A stretch of 64,000 bases of DNA from Hymenolepis diminuta. Its lineage: Eukaryota; Platyhelminthes; Cestoda; Cyclophyllidea; Hymenolepididae. Positions 1 to 12,290 of the stretch are shown piece by piece. Within the stretch, counting starts at the first letter, position 1. Every line of letters starts with the position of its first letter. A model generated the notes under the pieces. The model was not told where the DNA came from. It did no database searches and was given only the letters and a program-made list of their open reading frames with translations. The position numbers were made by a program, and so were the translations under genes. The stretch is from the NCBI GenBank assembly GCA_900708905.1, contig CAADRB010000004.1, forward strand, positions 3,820,180 through 3,884,179. Direction: 5' to 3'.

Positions 1-880
1 AAACTGGAGGATGAACAACATTGAAAGGAATGCGCTGCTGTAGGAGAAGTGATACAATTTTACTTCTTTCCTTCATGCCGTTTTCAATTGCAATATTGAA
101 GTTGATGCAACTGTACTTGATGCTGATACGTATCAGCTACCAATCGGTAAAATGCAGTAACAGAAGTTGTAACTAGGACGAACCTGAATCATGGACAGAG
201 GGGGATTCAAAACATGCGGAGATAAAGATGCACGTCTCTACATGTGCAAGTGTGTCTGACTTTCCTTTCTCTCTCGACTCCATGTGTCCTGATTTTAAAC
301 TCTCTCGGTAGTTAATAAACAAGATTCAGGCACAAACGAAGCAAAATCCAATTGATGAATTTGAGCAACATCTCAATGCCTTTTTAAAAGAAGTAAATTG
401 ATCGTCCGAAAAAGGCCAATTACACCGGTACGTGATGATCAACTTGACTCAATTAAACTCTGACAACTTATTCATGAGTTAATAGACTAAATGGACGGTC
501 CTTTCCATATATTTGAATCCACATATCGATAATTATCTTAACATAACCGAGTTCAATATGGCGATTACGTTTCAATTCCTATTATATCATCATATTAAGC
601 TAACTTATTATGCTGCACTATTAATTAATATCAATTTTATTGACAATTTCACTGATATATGGAACTTTCATTTCAATTATGAATAAAAGGAAAACAGGCC
701 GCTTGAATAATCAGCACAAATTAACATTGAATGATAATTCAAATGAATAAAATCCCCCGTTTCTAAATCAACATAATTAAAATGTTTGATAAAAAAGATA
801 ATCAAAATTATTATATTATTACCCATAGCAAAATGGAAAATTTCTACAGTCTTTGATTGCGGAAAGACAGCTAAAATCGG

Positions 881-1065
881 ACAAGTAAAGTTCCATCAGG
901 AATGAGAGAGGGGGATAGAAAAGTGAAACCCAAAAGATTTGTTTCATTTGATTTTCATATCCGAGTTCTAAGATGCTCACTTAACGGACAATTCATTGCT
1001 TCTTCTTTCAAAATTCAAGTTACATATTTCGTCCAGTGCTCATTGGCCGGTTCTTTTAAATACCT
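881..1065 (+). repeat. Dispersed repeat family A, diverged copy
   Basis: This stretch resembles 28200-28300 (a shared G-rich lead-in followed by a TTTCATTTGATTT block) and the 3' part of 61340-61665 (a shared GCT-ATTGGCCGG core at about 1040-1050). By eye it is a partial, old copy of a middle-repetitive family. No reading frame is conserved between copies. Boundaries are approximate. Confidence 0.4.
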
Positions 1066-1907
1066 CTTATTTCAAACAATAACTATATATTTAACATTTT
1101 AAGCCAAATGTATATTTACACTGCTTCGTAAAGGCTTATTTCATAAGTTGGTTCTAAATCACTTGATAGCAATTGAAAATTAGCATTTAAAACTATACAT
1201 GACTGTATGATTGGGTATGTTGTTTATTTTAACTTCAGAACGACAGAGAGATTCAGCAGTTAAATTCAAAACAGCATCAACTAAACCGCATTTCAAGTTT
1301 GCTTTTTTATAAAATGGCGTATATTTGAATGATTCGATTAATCCCAACACGTGGGGAGGGCTTCGTATTCGAATTTATTTTGTATATGCACAAATTGCCC
1401 TTACATAAGATTTCTTTCTTTGACACTTAAAGATCTTTAAAACAATTGTATTTAGTACTGTAGTGCTAATTTTAACGCAGATATTAGTTTGGCATTTCAA
1501 TGAGATGATGAATTTAAAAAATATGATTAAATGGGGGTTTCAAACTAGTATTAAACTTGAAAAAATGTGGTTCGAAAATGACGGTGCGCATACAATAGTC
1601 CGGTTCCGATATTTTCATATTAGTAATTTATAACTAGATTGCAATTATGACTCCATCTATTGATTGCTAAAATTTCCAGTGATGTGGGGAGTGTTCTAAT
1701 TGAAAATGGCTCGTTTATCTTTCACTCACAAATACTTCAAAAACACTAAGAGAGACCTGGCAATCACATTGTCGTCTGCCTGACAAAGCGTTCGAATCGA
1801 CCATCCATGTCAATGACACGAGATAATCCTGATGCATTCCGTTCCTGATATTTCGATAGTCCGGGTATAGACGAAACAGTAATCCCTATGCCATCAGTTA
1901 TCCCTTA

Positions 1908-2240
1908 CTAATGATTAACATAAGGAGAAAAATTTTGAGTAATTAATGCTATTTGAGTCAGCGCCATGGAATTATTATCAGTTACCATACCAGATAGAAG
2001 GCGGAGGTTATCGTTCAATTTTTTTGAATAGTTGATCGGTGTTACTGATTCTTCTTGTGCGCCAGTGTCGCCGTGGTTATTATGAACGTCTGCCAAGTCA
2101 GAGGTCACGAGATCAAAAGCTATCAATGCACATCCTGTGATTTCAGTGGCTAATCGCACTAATTTATTTTCACCAATAAAGGGAATGGTTAAAGATAATT
2201 TATCATAGGGATGACTCCAGAATACCAACTCTCTACTCAA
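1908..2240 (-). CDS. Unassigned open frame, 110 residues
   Basis: An uninterrupted minus-strand frame of 110 residues with a balanced amino-acid composition (many D, E, N, T, L) that is less AT-driven than most nearby frames. Immediately upstream on the minus strand lies a CAACAACAACAG stretch that could act as a splice acceptor, so it might be an internal exon. No family, signal peptide or membrane segment is recognised. At this base composition a frame of this length could occur by chance. Upstream orientation is divergent from the receptor at 2619. Confidence 0.2.
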   Translation of the reverse strand: MSRELVFWSHPYDKLSLTIPFIGENKLVRLATEITGCALIAFDLVTSDLADVHNNHGDTGAQEESVTPINYSKKLNDNLRLLSGMVTDNNSMALTQIALITQNFSPYVNH

Positions 2241-2610
2241 ACTGTTGTTGTTGATTCTCTAATAAAAATTTAAATAGACATATGAAAAATAAATGTACCA
2301 AATAAAATTTAAAGCATTATATACTTCGTTTGAAAAATAAAGACAACTTCATTTAACATTGCACGATTTTTGTGACCTCAACAATGTCGAGGTAAGAAGA
2401 TCGTTTCTTGACCCTGCACATACATTGGCGTGTATCCCTCACAGCTGAGCCAATCACTGCTACGTTTAAATAACCAGTTAAATGAATTAACCAATCACGA
2501 AAGTCCTCTCTGCACCAATTAGATTTAACAGTCTAGGCAATATTTAAGCCGAAAGTGTAAACATCTTAGACCATAAAATCACTATTTCGCTCTCGTATTC
2601 TGATTTCCTG

Positions 2611-2667
2611 ATGTTAATATGGTTTTCAATTACGGATGCCGGCTTTCACTTATCATCTTCCTTTTGA
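2611..2667 (+). promoter_or_regulatory. Short upstream ORF overlapping the receptor start
   Basis: An ATG eight bases before the receptor ATG opens an 18-codon frame in a different phase, which crosses the true start and ends at a TGA near 2667. If the transcript begins upstream of 2611, this overlapping frame should lower receptor translation by leaky scanning. The arrangement is seen directly; the regulatory effect is inference. Confidence 0.35.
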
Positions 2668-3713
2668 TTATTCTTCTGCTTATAAATATTCACAGCTGTT
2701 ACACCAAAGAAATTGAATTTGATCCGGATAAAACGATTGAAGATAGCTTTGGAGATCTACCTAGTTTTTACAATTATTATTTTCCTTATTATTATAGCTT
2801 TGATAAATACTTCACAATGGTCCTGCTGATCATCGGATTTCCTGGAAACATTATTTCATTCCTGGTTTGGTCTAACAAACGGATGTACCATGGAAATTCA
2901 GCCGCCGTTTATCTGGCTGCACTTTCACTCAATGATACTGTGGTGTTAGTGATAGTTTTATTAAGAGATATATCACTTATATGGCAGGTACCTCTTCAGC
3001 GAACTAGTGGTTCTTGTGAAGCAGAGACCACAATAAGCAACACCTTTCAGTACGCCTCGCCTATATTCGTCTTAGCGTTCACACTGGAGAGATGGTTGGC
3101 AATATGCCAGCCATTCTTGGTCTCGCGAATATGTTCCGTGAAACGAGCTCTTCGCATATGCATTGGAATAATTTTAATCACATTGGTGATATGCCTTCCC
3201 TTTGCTTACCTAATGACAAATGATGAATCTGGGTGTAAAGCAAGAAGTGATATTGTCATTCTTTATTTCACCTCAGCTCTTGAGATCATCTTTTCCCTTG
3301 TGGTACCACTTTTGATCTTGGTTTTCAACTGTCTCGTTATAAATGAGATGGCAAAGATTCAGCGAGCTCAAGCCAAGAAGATGATTCGGGGAATGCATAG
3401 GAAAGATGGATCAATAGGAGATGTTAGCACTTCACGACCTATGAAAGGGCTATTGAGAAAGTCTAATGGAAATTCGATTGCACCATCAGGGCTTCCATCA
3501 ACCCCTATCCTGCGGAATTCAGAAATACGAAAAACTGAGTTTGATAACCTTGGGGGTGAAACTTCATCGCCGAAGTTTAAGTCCACTACGATTATGCTGC
3601 TCGTTGTCAGTTTCTACGTCATTTTTGCTACTCTTCTTGGCGGTTTAATGTATGCTTTGTCCAATTCGGGGAAATTTAATCTCGATACGTACAGTAAACT
3701 ACCAAAAGGCGAA
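2619..3713 (+). CDS. Class A (rhodopsin-like) GPCR, exon 1: N-terminus to TM6
   Basis: Encodes residues 1-365 of a seven-transmembrane receptor at the plasma membrane, expected to signal through a heterotrimeric G protein. Residues 1-29 look like a signal peptide. Then come a Tyr-rich extracellular N-terminus, TM1 (about 65-85, GN motif with Asn77), TM2 (96-116, Asp106 in SLND), Cys133 at the top of TM3 pairing with Cys206 in loop 2, ERW at 157-159 in place of DRY, TM4 (178-199), TM5 (212-238, Pro230), a long basic third intracellular loop (about 240-322) and TM6 (322-347). The TM4 Trp and the TM6 CWxP motif are not seen. The frame reads past residue 365 into an intron; the donor is GTAAGTT at 3714. 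The layout resembles invertebrate neuropeptide receptors, but the ligand cannot be named. The chosen ATG has A at -3 and precedes the signal peptide. Confidence 0.9.
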
Positions 3714-5149
3714 GTAAGTTCTTATGTTTATTTATAAATATGCTGTTTAGATCAGTCTTTATTCACGAATGTTGAAATCTTCTATTTAAAATAATGCTTA
3801 CATGGGTCCTCTGAAAAGAATTTCTAGAAGTGTATTACGTGTATGGATCTCTACATCGGCAACAGTTTGATTGACAGTTGAGTCCTTAAGATTGTTTTAC
3901 CCTCAAAGTGAAACAATTCCCTCGCCACCGACTGATTAGCTGTGATTATTTATTTTATGAAATTACCGAAAGAGGGATTTTATGCATATGAAATCGATTT
4001 GAATAATGATGTTGCATCATTCAGGATGTTGGCATTTTTAATATTGCAAGTGTAACTAGAAAATAGGGATTGCAATTAAAATTTCATATAAAACTGCATT
4101 GTGAAACGCAATCAAAAGATGGATTTTAGAATGTTAATTGTATCAATGAAATTGAGAACTATATGCATTTTTTTTCATTTTCCTCAACCTGAAACTCTTC
4201 GTATTTATTCAAAAGATAAAAAATAAATCTTTACATGCATTGAATCATGTTGATTAAGTCTTCTGGTTCTTTTAAGTTCTAAATGCAGCAATTCTTTGTA
4301 CTGTCTAGTTTACCATTAATTATCAAATTCTTTGAAGAAACACCTATTCAACAAACGTTAATTATGTTGATTGGTGGGATCTTAGAGCCTCTGTTATGGA
4401 GAAACCCGCTAAAAGATGTTCATAATTGACTTGCATAGGGCCAACATGACCTATCTGTCAGCTAATATATCACTGTAGTTTATATCAGTCAGTGCGGTAA
4501 ACCAGGCGAATATTTGAATCATCGCCTATTTGCTATAAAACAGAAACAAAAGTAGGATTATAGAATTTAATAAATGCAAAGCGAGGTATGCGTGAACCTG
4601 GTTGATTTTTTTGTAGTTATTCCTATTATTCAATAACATTGCAATTCTACTGGAACTTGAGCCATTTTGATGGATTTATATCGAATTCGCGTAGAATTTT
4701 GGTATCAATTTCAGTCCAAGAGATAACCTCAGGCTGACCTCAACCTACCCATAAATTTAATCAATCTGTCACGCATTTGTGTGCGGATTCACTTTTATGT
4801 CTTTTTGGGGTGATTTCACCTCAGGCGATATTTCAAACCCCGCCTTCACTCTATCCCCAAATAACCCCAAAAAGCTTCCACTTGACTGCAGATATCAGGT
4901 TCGGGTTATATAAGTGTTTCGAAATATCGCCTTTGATTCCTCAAGGATTAAGTCCTGCCAATTTGGTTTTACTTCCATTGCCTTTGAGTTATAAAATAAT
5001 TTAACATTAATAAAAATCGCTTTCATAAATATCTTGAAATTTCTCTATTAACAATATAATTTAATGACATTATTTTGATAATAATACAGAGGTAGTATAA
5101 TTTAATCGAGGAATCAGCGATTTCTTGGCAATTGTATAGTCTTTCCTTT

Positions 5150-5400
5150 GAAGACTTATTCGGAGATTAAACCTTTGCCTCTGTAGTTATGCCGCTGGGT
5201 TTCTCGGAGAAACCTTTTCCGCCAGTACTTTAGCATTTATTTTTCGTCTACTATATAGGCTTACCATCGCCCTTCGAGATGTGGTTTAAACAGATGCTTC
5301 GTTTTTTTCATCCACTGTACGGTAAGGGAAATGATTTAGGGGATGTTTAGGGTAGCTTTGTACAGGCTTTAATCGAAAGCACACTCGGCCTTAGAAAAAG
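5150..5400 (+). repeat. Dispersed repeat family B, copy 1
   Basis: Aligns by eye with 12065-12290 in the same order: a GTTTCTC-GAG core, CCGCC-TACTTTA-GC, TTTTTCGTCT, a CATCG...TCGAGATGT block and AACAG. The copies are strongly diverged with small indels. No coding potential is shared. It lies in the receptor intron. Confidence 0.5.
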
Positions 5401-8369
5401 CCTGGCCATTAATAACTCTCTATTGGGCTTATCAACCATAGGAAAGCCAAAGTATGCAAGTTAGGTTACTCGATTGGCCTTGTATTCATCTAATTCAAGA
5501 GATGATTGATCCAGCTCTGAACTTGCAAACACATAAACTGTCTTGTAAATACTTCATTTTCATATCGTACTTATCAGTAATATTTTAAACTTATGTACAA
5601 GATTTTTAGAATGTTATATGAATGAGTAATTTTCCAAATTTTTCAATGATCACTCAAAATCATGCTTAATTCAGGAGTTTGACTATCAAATCCCACAGAC
5701 TGCAAAGGTTTCTTTTAATATGAGGTTAGATAAGATCCTCTTTGGATCCTTGTCTAATACTCCTTTCCATAAAAAATGCAGTTGCCTAAATTCCAGACCA
5801 AGTTTAGTGCATACAACCTTGATGGAGTCGTAAAGATAGTAAGACCTTACCTGAGTCAACACAAATAAGCTCTGAGAAATTATGGCCTCCTGAAATGCTT
5901 CCCTTACAACAGGGATTGTCTGCGAGATATAGATTAAGGCAAGAAATCTGTGTCGGGTATTTGACAGGCATTCTGTAATAATAAGCTCATGAAAGTTTAT
6001 GGAAGACCATTGATGCAAATTATGTCTTCACAATGTCAACGGGGAAAATTTTCAAGGTCAGTTATAAAGCTCTTACCTTTGAAAATGCCTCAGCGTCCGA
6101 TCAGAATCGGACTATAAAAAATTTACCCTCTCGACAATCATTGAAGAATTTCATTAATTAGATATCCGACAATGGTCTGTTTCACTTAATATGTCCCACT
6201 CGGAAAACATTAGCTCTAGAAGGTTAACACTTAATTTTTTTCTCTTTTAGTTTCTCTAGAGTTGGTGTAGTATCTCCAGGCGGTTTTGTACATTTTAAGT
6301 AACGTCCGATTAAAAAGGCCTATAAACAATTAACTCTACGTTTTATTTGGCTAGAGAGCTGAGGTCAGAAACTAATTCTACTTTATTTTTAAGTAAAGAT
6401 TTTGGATATTATCAGTATAACTTTTCGGTAATAGACTCCTCTTGGTTTACTAATAATAAGTCAATCTGGAAATTTTGTAAAATTTCCATTTAAATGTATT
6501 ATTAGTCTCCACCGAGTCCATAAAACGGCCTACCACATTAAAATACTTTCATGAGCATGACGTCAGTTAAGATCTCCTCAAAATGAAGAAATTTTATGCC
6601 TACGTAATTTACTTCTCAATACAACCACTAGTTGCCCAAAAATGTCATTATTTTATTTCTAAGAAGTGATATGATCAATAATACCTATGGAGATACTACA
6701 GACTTTAATTATAAATATAGCTAACCTGTTGGAAAAAAACTTTGAATTCTTGAACTTGAAATTGAGATTCATTAATAACAACCATGACTACTTATTGACA
6801 TGAAATTGTCACTCTACTCTGAGCCATTCACGGTAAAATCATGTTTCGATCTTTACTTGAGAATATTGATCACGATCAGGTTTATTGGACAAAATAAACA
6901 ATAGATTTTACTATTCAAATGATATTTTATCTTCTTGTATCGTTAGAGTTTCCTCATGATAGATTCGTCATATGTTGATTGCAAGAATACATTTTCCAAA
7001 AATAAACTTAACGCATATAAATAACAATGGTCACTTAAATATATTATAGTAGTTGAGTTCCTAATTTCCCAGTAATTAATTAAGATTAGCTTTTAATTTT
7101 CTCTTTCGTATTCGTTGAGAATCGTGTGATTAACAAATAATGCCACATACAATGATCAAGATGTCCGCAAAATTCCAAGAAGTTGGAAGTTACTGCAATA
7201 AATTTATTTCCTTTCTTAATTTCGGCACTAATACGAGTTGGAATAATAAAATCTAGATCGAGGGGAAATAAATTTATATTTCATCATTATTTATCTTATT
7301 TATAATATGCACTGATTTATTGCAAAATAAAACCACATCAGCAAAATTTTAAAAAAATAATTTAAGTCATTTGAGTGAAATAAGAGACGTTTTTAACTTC
7401 TTTTATTTCTCTCTTTCTTTCTGCAAAATTGCAAATCATTCATTACCTTCATTTCGAAAAAAAGCTTATTTTAGTTTCGATTGCACTACTTAATTACTTC
7501 AATCTGCTTTTCGCATACGAGTGCGGACTTTTGATTTAAACAAGTGAAGCATTCCATTGCAGAATAATGATTGTTTTCATACAAATGTTTTATTATGCTT
7601 TAGAAATATTTTGACTGCTACAATTCTGTACTTATAACATTTATTATATAATAAAATACATTATTAATAATTTTATCAGGTATTATTGATTGTACACCTC
7701 GGCATGTTTGACCTATTCTGGGTACATTTTTATTGTTTCATCATTTCGTGAATTTTGTAACTAATTTTAATAACCTTTTCAGACATTTGAGATGGGAAAT
7801 ACTTTTTCAACTTCGTGGGGCACCGTTTCCCCAAGTCTCACTTTTGCATATTTTAATAATTTTACTTATTTTACATTATAAAATTTAGCCATGTCAAATT
7901 TCATGGTTTACGTTTACATCTAGCAATATTTCCTAGTGTTTTTCTGTCCATTGAAATGCCTTTTAAATTGTCCCTTTACGTCTCTTTCGATTGGCAGGTC
8001 TAAAATATTTCCCCATTCAACTAACATTTGTACACATAATACTACTGAGCGGCACAAAAGTATTTCTGTCAGATGCAGCTGATATGTTGTTTGACTGAAA
8101 CAAAACAATACTTCAAACATTACCGGAATATTAATAATCCTGTGTCTAAATAAGGTAGTCATTCTTTTGCTCCAAGAAAAGCGGAGAAGAATTTTAATAA
8201 ATATACTTTTATTAAAATGATGTTAATTTACTAATTGTAAGTCGTACCATATAATATAAGGGTTTCTAAATGGCATTTTTAGATTAATCGCATAAATTAA
8301 TCTTTGCTGCTCTTTATTCGAAAATCTGGCAACTTTGATCCCGCCCGCTTTGTAACATTGAACTTTCAT

Positions 8370-8462
8370 TAACACTTTGGTAACGCACAGTTTAAACCTA
8401 CGTCCTTCCAACGGCACTGTTGCGGATAAAAATCCGTCTTTTTGACCAATTGAACCATAGCA
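8370..8462 (-). repeat. tRNA-like relic, possible SINE head
   Basis: On the minus strand, a box-A-like block (TGGTTCAATTGGT) is followed by a small stem with CGGA/TCCG arms around a T-rich loop that reads TTT. After a longer spacer comes a box-B-like GGTTTAAACT within a possible 5-bp T-arm (CGTAG/CTGTG, with two wobble pairs). No matching acceptor stem is found, so it is not a working tRNA gene. It could be a tRNA pseudogene or the 5' head of a tRNA-derived SINE whose body runs on towards 8220. Other copies were not found in the window. Confidence 0.3.
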
Positions 8463-8534
8463 ATGATAGGGTGTTAACTATTAAAAACACTTCAATTCCG
8501 GCATTATACACTAACCCAATTCATTAACACAAAT

Positions 8535-8559
8535 TTTTCTTTTACTAAGTAAAAGAAAA
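8535..8559. repeat. Perfect 12-bp-arm palindrome
   Basis: TTTTCTTTTACT and its exact complement AGTAAAAGAAAA are separated by one base. It lies within the receptor intron with no gene attached. Confidence 0.7.
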
Positions 8560-9539
8560 GCGATTATGACCGGAAAAACCTTGAAATAATGTTGAAAAAT
8601 TGGTTTTTATTAATCAAATTAACCAATTACAGGAACTTTCCAGAATTATGTACAGTTAATGGAATAAATGCATGTAATGAGCATGCCTTTAACTAAACAG
8701 ATTGCCACAACAATACCACTTTCCTGATTGCTACTAATAAGTTTTTGTTATTCTGGGACGTAGAATAGATAGCAATCTTTGGCACTATTTACTTCTAATG
8801 CAAACATGCACACAATGTGTAACGATATTTGTTCCCCAACACGTCTTTCTGCAAACGACCATCCCACTTCCTCTATTGTTCCATCCAGCACAATTTTTTC
8901 ACAATTCTTTTGACTTTGATGGGTTATATTTAATCATAATACTTTCCAGAATATAAAGTAGTAAGCGAGTATCCTCATAACATAACTAAGAATACATTCT
9001 AATTACAAAAAGAGCAAATTAAATATGAAATTCATTACCAAAGTATGCATTACTATTCATGCTTTGATTCTTGGACTGTATAATTGTGCCAATATTTTTG
9101 CATATAAATACAACTTTCACAGTTGCGACATATGATCTCCTGGACCTGTAGCAGCACTTAAAATTTAAAGCATCTCATTCAAAGAAATTGTCAATTATCT
9201 TTGGAGAAAAAATATGATTGTCATTTAACAACTCAAGGGTAGCAGCAAAAGTGCCATTCCAACTCTCCCATTATTTATTACTGTGTTATTATGGAGATCG
9301 CAATAACTTCGGGACTTTAAGTGGAACAAATAAGCTAGCTGTTGAAGTTATAAAATAGCATAAAAATTTTAGATAGAACGAACATTTAAATTGAAACATT
9401 TTGCATTTTGCCACCTGAGTAAGCTTTGGTTAATTTTCTACTAAAGAATACTGTGCCATTTTTTATTATTATAACTATTGTTATTCACAGTATTAAAAAA
9501 ATGTGCAATTTGTTATCCGTAAGACGCAGGTGAAATCGG

Positions 9540-9870
9540 TTAAAAAACCCGATGAATAATAAAGTAAAGGGAATGATAAAAATACTGACAGCGACGTCAT
9601 AGTATCAAAGCATCTTACTTTAACTGACCTTTGGAATCGGAGTGTACAATATTTACTAAATGAACAGTTCACGTTTCGAAATTTAAATAACACGACACGT
9701 CCCCTAGAGTGCAGCATATGCTCGTCAGCAATGTTCAATACTTATTGACAGGTATTATTTGATCACGAAAGATCGGTCTTGACACTTCGTTTCATTTTTT
9801 CTTCAAACGGTTGAGGAGGCAAAATTTTCTTACTCGCAATTCATCAGTTTACAGTTTTAATACAGCCAAG
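9540..9870 (+). repeat. Dispersed repeat family A, long copy
   Basis: Collinear with 61360-61665. Shared landmarks in order are GTATCAAAG, TCTTACTTTA, a GTTGTAC/GTGTAC-ACTAAATG block, a CAGTTCA block, TCGGTCTTG-CACTTC and TTACAGTTTTAAT. Divergence is substantial. It sits at the 3' end of the receptor intron, about 150 bp before the acceptor. Confidence 0.6.
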
Positions 9871-10016
9871 AAGAGATAGCTAATAGTTTTAGGTTAGCAG
9901 AGCTCTGTGCGCTGTGTACACCCAAGATGGTAAAAATTATGTACATATAATGTTTTTCGGAAGTTAATTTCAATTTACAACTTTTTCGAATAAAAATATA
10001 ATTTTTTATATTTTAG

Positions 10017-10487
10017 TTTGAAAGTAGTCCTGCAGTGGCCACGGCAATGGAAATACGAAAGGCCAAAATTGTATGTGACAAATTTGCTCTTTCCCACTTT
10101 GCCATGGGGTTTGTTCTCTACTTTTGCACTGGCAAGAACTTCCGCGAGGAAGTAGCTCGAATGTTTGGACGTTTATGCTGCTGCAACTATTCAAAACATC
10201 ACGATAACGCTCGGAATAGTTTCGTTAGTGAAAATGATCATTCTGCCATCTCTCATCGTTTGAGCAGGGATACTCGAAGGGGCGAATCCTTCGTTACCTC
10301 CAAAGCCACACAGAGGGAGAACAAGCTGAAAATTTTGAAAAAAAATATTCCCTTCCTAAAACGAGGTAGAAGTCGGGATGATTTTCCAGGATTGGAACTC
10401 TGTGGACGAAGAGGTGTGAGACAACCCTCAAAATTGCAGCTCACACCAAAAATCAATATTAATGGAGACACCTTGGCACCTTTATGA
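10017..10487 (+). CDS. Class A GPCR, exon 2: TM7, helix 8 and C-terminal tail
   Basis: Encodes residues 366-521 of the receptor begun at 2619. TM7 spans about 382-401 and is followed directly by a basic helix-8 stretch (GKNFREEVARMF), then Cys419-421, a likely palmitoylation site, and a cytoplasmic tail of about 100 residues rich in Ser, Arg and Lys with candidate phosphorylation sites. The NPxxY motif at the end of TM7 reads GFVLY (396-400): the Tyr is kept but the Asn-Pro pair is gone. The acceptor is TTTTATATTTTAG ending at 10016. The exon opens on a codon, matching the phase-0 donor at 3714. The stop is TGA at 10485-10487. TM7 plus helix 8 in the right order, phase and strand after TM6 is why I join these exons. 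Confidence 0.88.
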   Translation, partial: FESSPAVATAMEIRKAKIVCDKFALSHFAMGFVLYFCTGKNFREEVARMFGRLCCCNYSKHHDNARNSFVSENDHSAISHRLSRDTRRGESFVTSKATQRENKLKILKKNIPFLKRGRSRDDFPGLELCGRRGVRQPSKLQLTPKININGDTLAPL

Positions 10488-10801
10488 TTCCTGGTTCTAT
10501 TTCACCCAGATTTCCATATTTATTTACGCTTTATTAGCGACTCTTTCCCCTATCTTGTGTATATATCACTTGACTCCCTCCTGAATGGTTGAGATACTAT
10601 ATAAAATGTAATATTACTATCAATCGTGAAAAAACATCCTGTATGCATCATATGGATTTTTTGTAATATATAATGTTATTTAAAATATTTATTGAAATTT
10701 GTAATTGATCACACTTTCAAAGGATAAAAAGGCATTTTGAGCACTAACAGGAATATTTTTCTAGAAAGATACAATCAATTAATTTCAAGATATAATTAGA
10801 G

Positions 10802-10807
10802 AATAAA
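10802..10807 (+). terminator. Candidate poly(A) signal of the receptor gene
   Basis: First AATAAA on the + strand after the receptor stop, 315 bases downstream. Plausible only; other AT-rich variants lie closer. Confidence 0.35.
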
Positions 10808-12064
10808 AGAATGCATTCGCACTCTGCAAAGAAACGCAGTCGGTCTCATTAGTGTTTTATGAGCAATCAAATAGTATTAACAATCAAATGAATCCTAAAT
10901 CGGTGTGTCAGTAGAGACAAAAATTCTACTACTTCGTGCACCTGAAGAACGCATCTATTAATCTTTTAATTCGGGTACTAATTAAGCGCGTAATTATCCT
11001 CGATCGCATTTATTCTGGTTTGAAATTTTGCTTTCACCTAAGGCGAGATATATTCTGGAGTCCCTAAATTATATATATCAAAACGGGAATATTTTGATTT
11101 GTTATAACAATAAAAAACATCTGAACAAGAGGAAAAATAAAACAATACAGTGTTTGATGACACGGATGAGAGACCGAGTTAAGTTGATAAAGATGTCAGA
11201 CCATCGAAACCTCATGGTTCCTGGATGAATTTGTGTCCACAATAATTAGAGTTCATGAACTAACTAATTCAATGGAACTGAGGGTCTTATAGCCTTTTGC
11301 ATCTTCTTGCCATCAGTTGCAGGTAGTGGAGGTAGCAATGCAAGTTTTACTACCACGGATATTCAACCCAACCTCACATTTTTTTCCTAAATCGGAACTA
11401 GCTGAACCTTAAATTAGAGCAGATTAGACTCTCCGTTGCATTAATCGCGCTCTGGACTCAAAGAATTGTTAGTTTAATAAATGTCGAAGCCAGACATACC
11501 AAATTCGGAATGTGGCATAGTCCTAACGAGAAAATACTACTTGGATAAGGTTTTAGAATAATAAAATGAAATGAAAAACTGTGTCAATAACAGCATTAAA
11601 ATTATTTTCTGTTATATTTAACTAATTATAACTTAACTAACTACTTCTATTTTGATATTGTTAAGAATAAACAATGAAGTTTAATTTTAAAGAAAATATG
11701 TTTCAATTAATTTAAATATTTACTAAGTTTAATATCTTGAATTATTTCCAGGTGGCATATTTTCAAACGATTTCGTTATTTCTTATTACATAGCTCTTGT
11801 AACAGTAAGAATTTTTACCTGTTTGTGAAAATGTTGCATTCCTGTGGTAGTCTGTGCGTAAGCATTTCCACAGTGCCAGTGAAACCGAGCGTTCTAGTAG
11901 ATAATTTCATTCTTTCTCGCACCTTTTATCTGTGGCTGACGTTCCAGAAGGCACGGGCCAAATTTCCTACTAGAATTCTACATCCAGTCCGCACCCTCTT
12001 TTTCACTAAATGTTTGTTTTACGTCTGAATCGAGCCACCTAGGCCAGCGATCATATCACTAATT

Positions 12065-12290
12065 TGTGCAGACTTGGCCAGAGGTTAGGCCTTTAATTCT
12101 GCAATTGTTCGGCGAAGTTTCTCAGAGGAACTTTTTTGCCGCCACTTTAATGCTCATTTTTCTTCTGCAATACATCCCCCGAATCATCCATCGAGATGTC
12201 TTGAACAGCCTTTAATGTGCTATCATCCACCTTGCGATAGATAATGATAGACAAGCCATAAAGAAGAACGGGCTCGATGAATGTAAAATA
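12065..12290 (+). repeat. Dispersed repeat family B, copy 2
   Basis: Collinear with 5150-5400: GTTTCTCAGAGGAAC, GCCGCCACTTTAATGC, a TTTTTCTTCTGCA block, ATCGAGATGTCTTGAACAG and GCTTTAAT-like segments appear in the same order. Old and diverged. Confidence 0.5.

Larger units (their letters stand above)
1..2618. other. Upstream intergenic stretch of the receptor gene
   Basis: AT-rich non-coding DNA. I see no convincing gene here. It holds one diverged repeat copy (about 881-1065) and one unassigned minus-strand open frame (1908-2240), listed separately. Promoter and 5' UTR of the receptor at 2619 should lie in the last few hundred bases, but no clear TATA or initiator could be fixed. Confidence 0.6.
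3714..10016 (+). other. Receptor intron, 6.3 kb, phase 0
   Basis: Begins GTAAGTT after codon 365 and ends TTTTATATTTTAG at 10016. Joining the flanking codons keeps frame exactly (1095 nt = 365 codons before, exon 2 opens on a codon). The intron falls between TM6 and TM7. Inside are old repeats (5150-5400, 9540-9870), a tRNA-like relic (about 8370-8460) and a 12-bp-arm palindrome (8535-8559). No other convincing gene is seen in it. Confidence 0.85.

Noticed and set aside
5686..6018. 110-residue minus-strand open frame in the receptor intron
   Set aside because: No recognised family, no good splice or poly(A) signals, length within reach of chance over 64 kb, and antisense to an intron.
7920..8162. 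80-residue minus-strand frame
   Set aside because: Not recognised, no gene signals, in the receptor intron beside a possible SINE.
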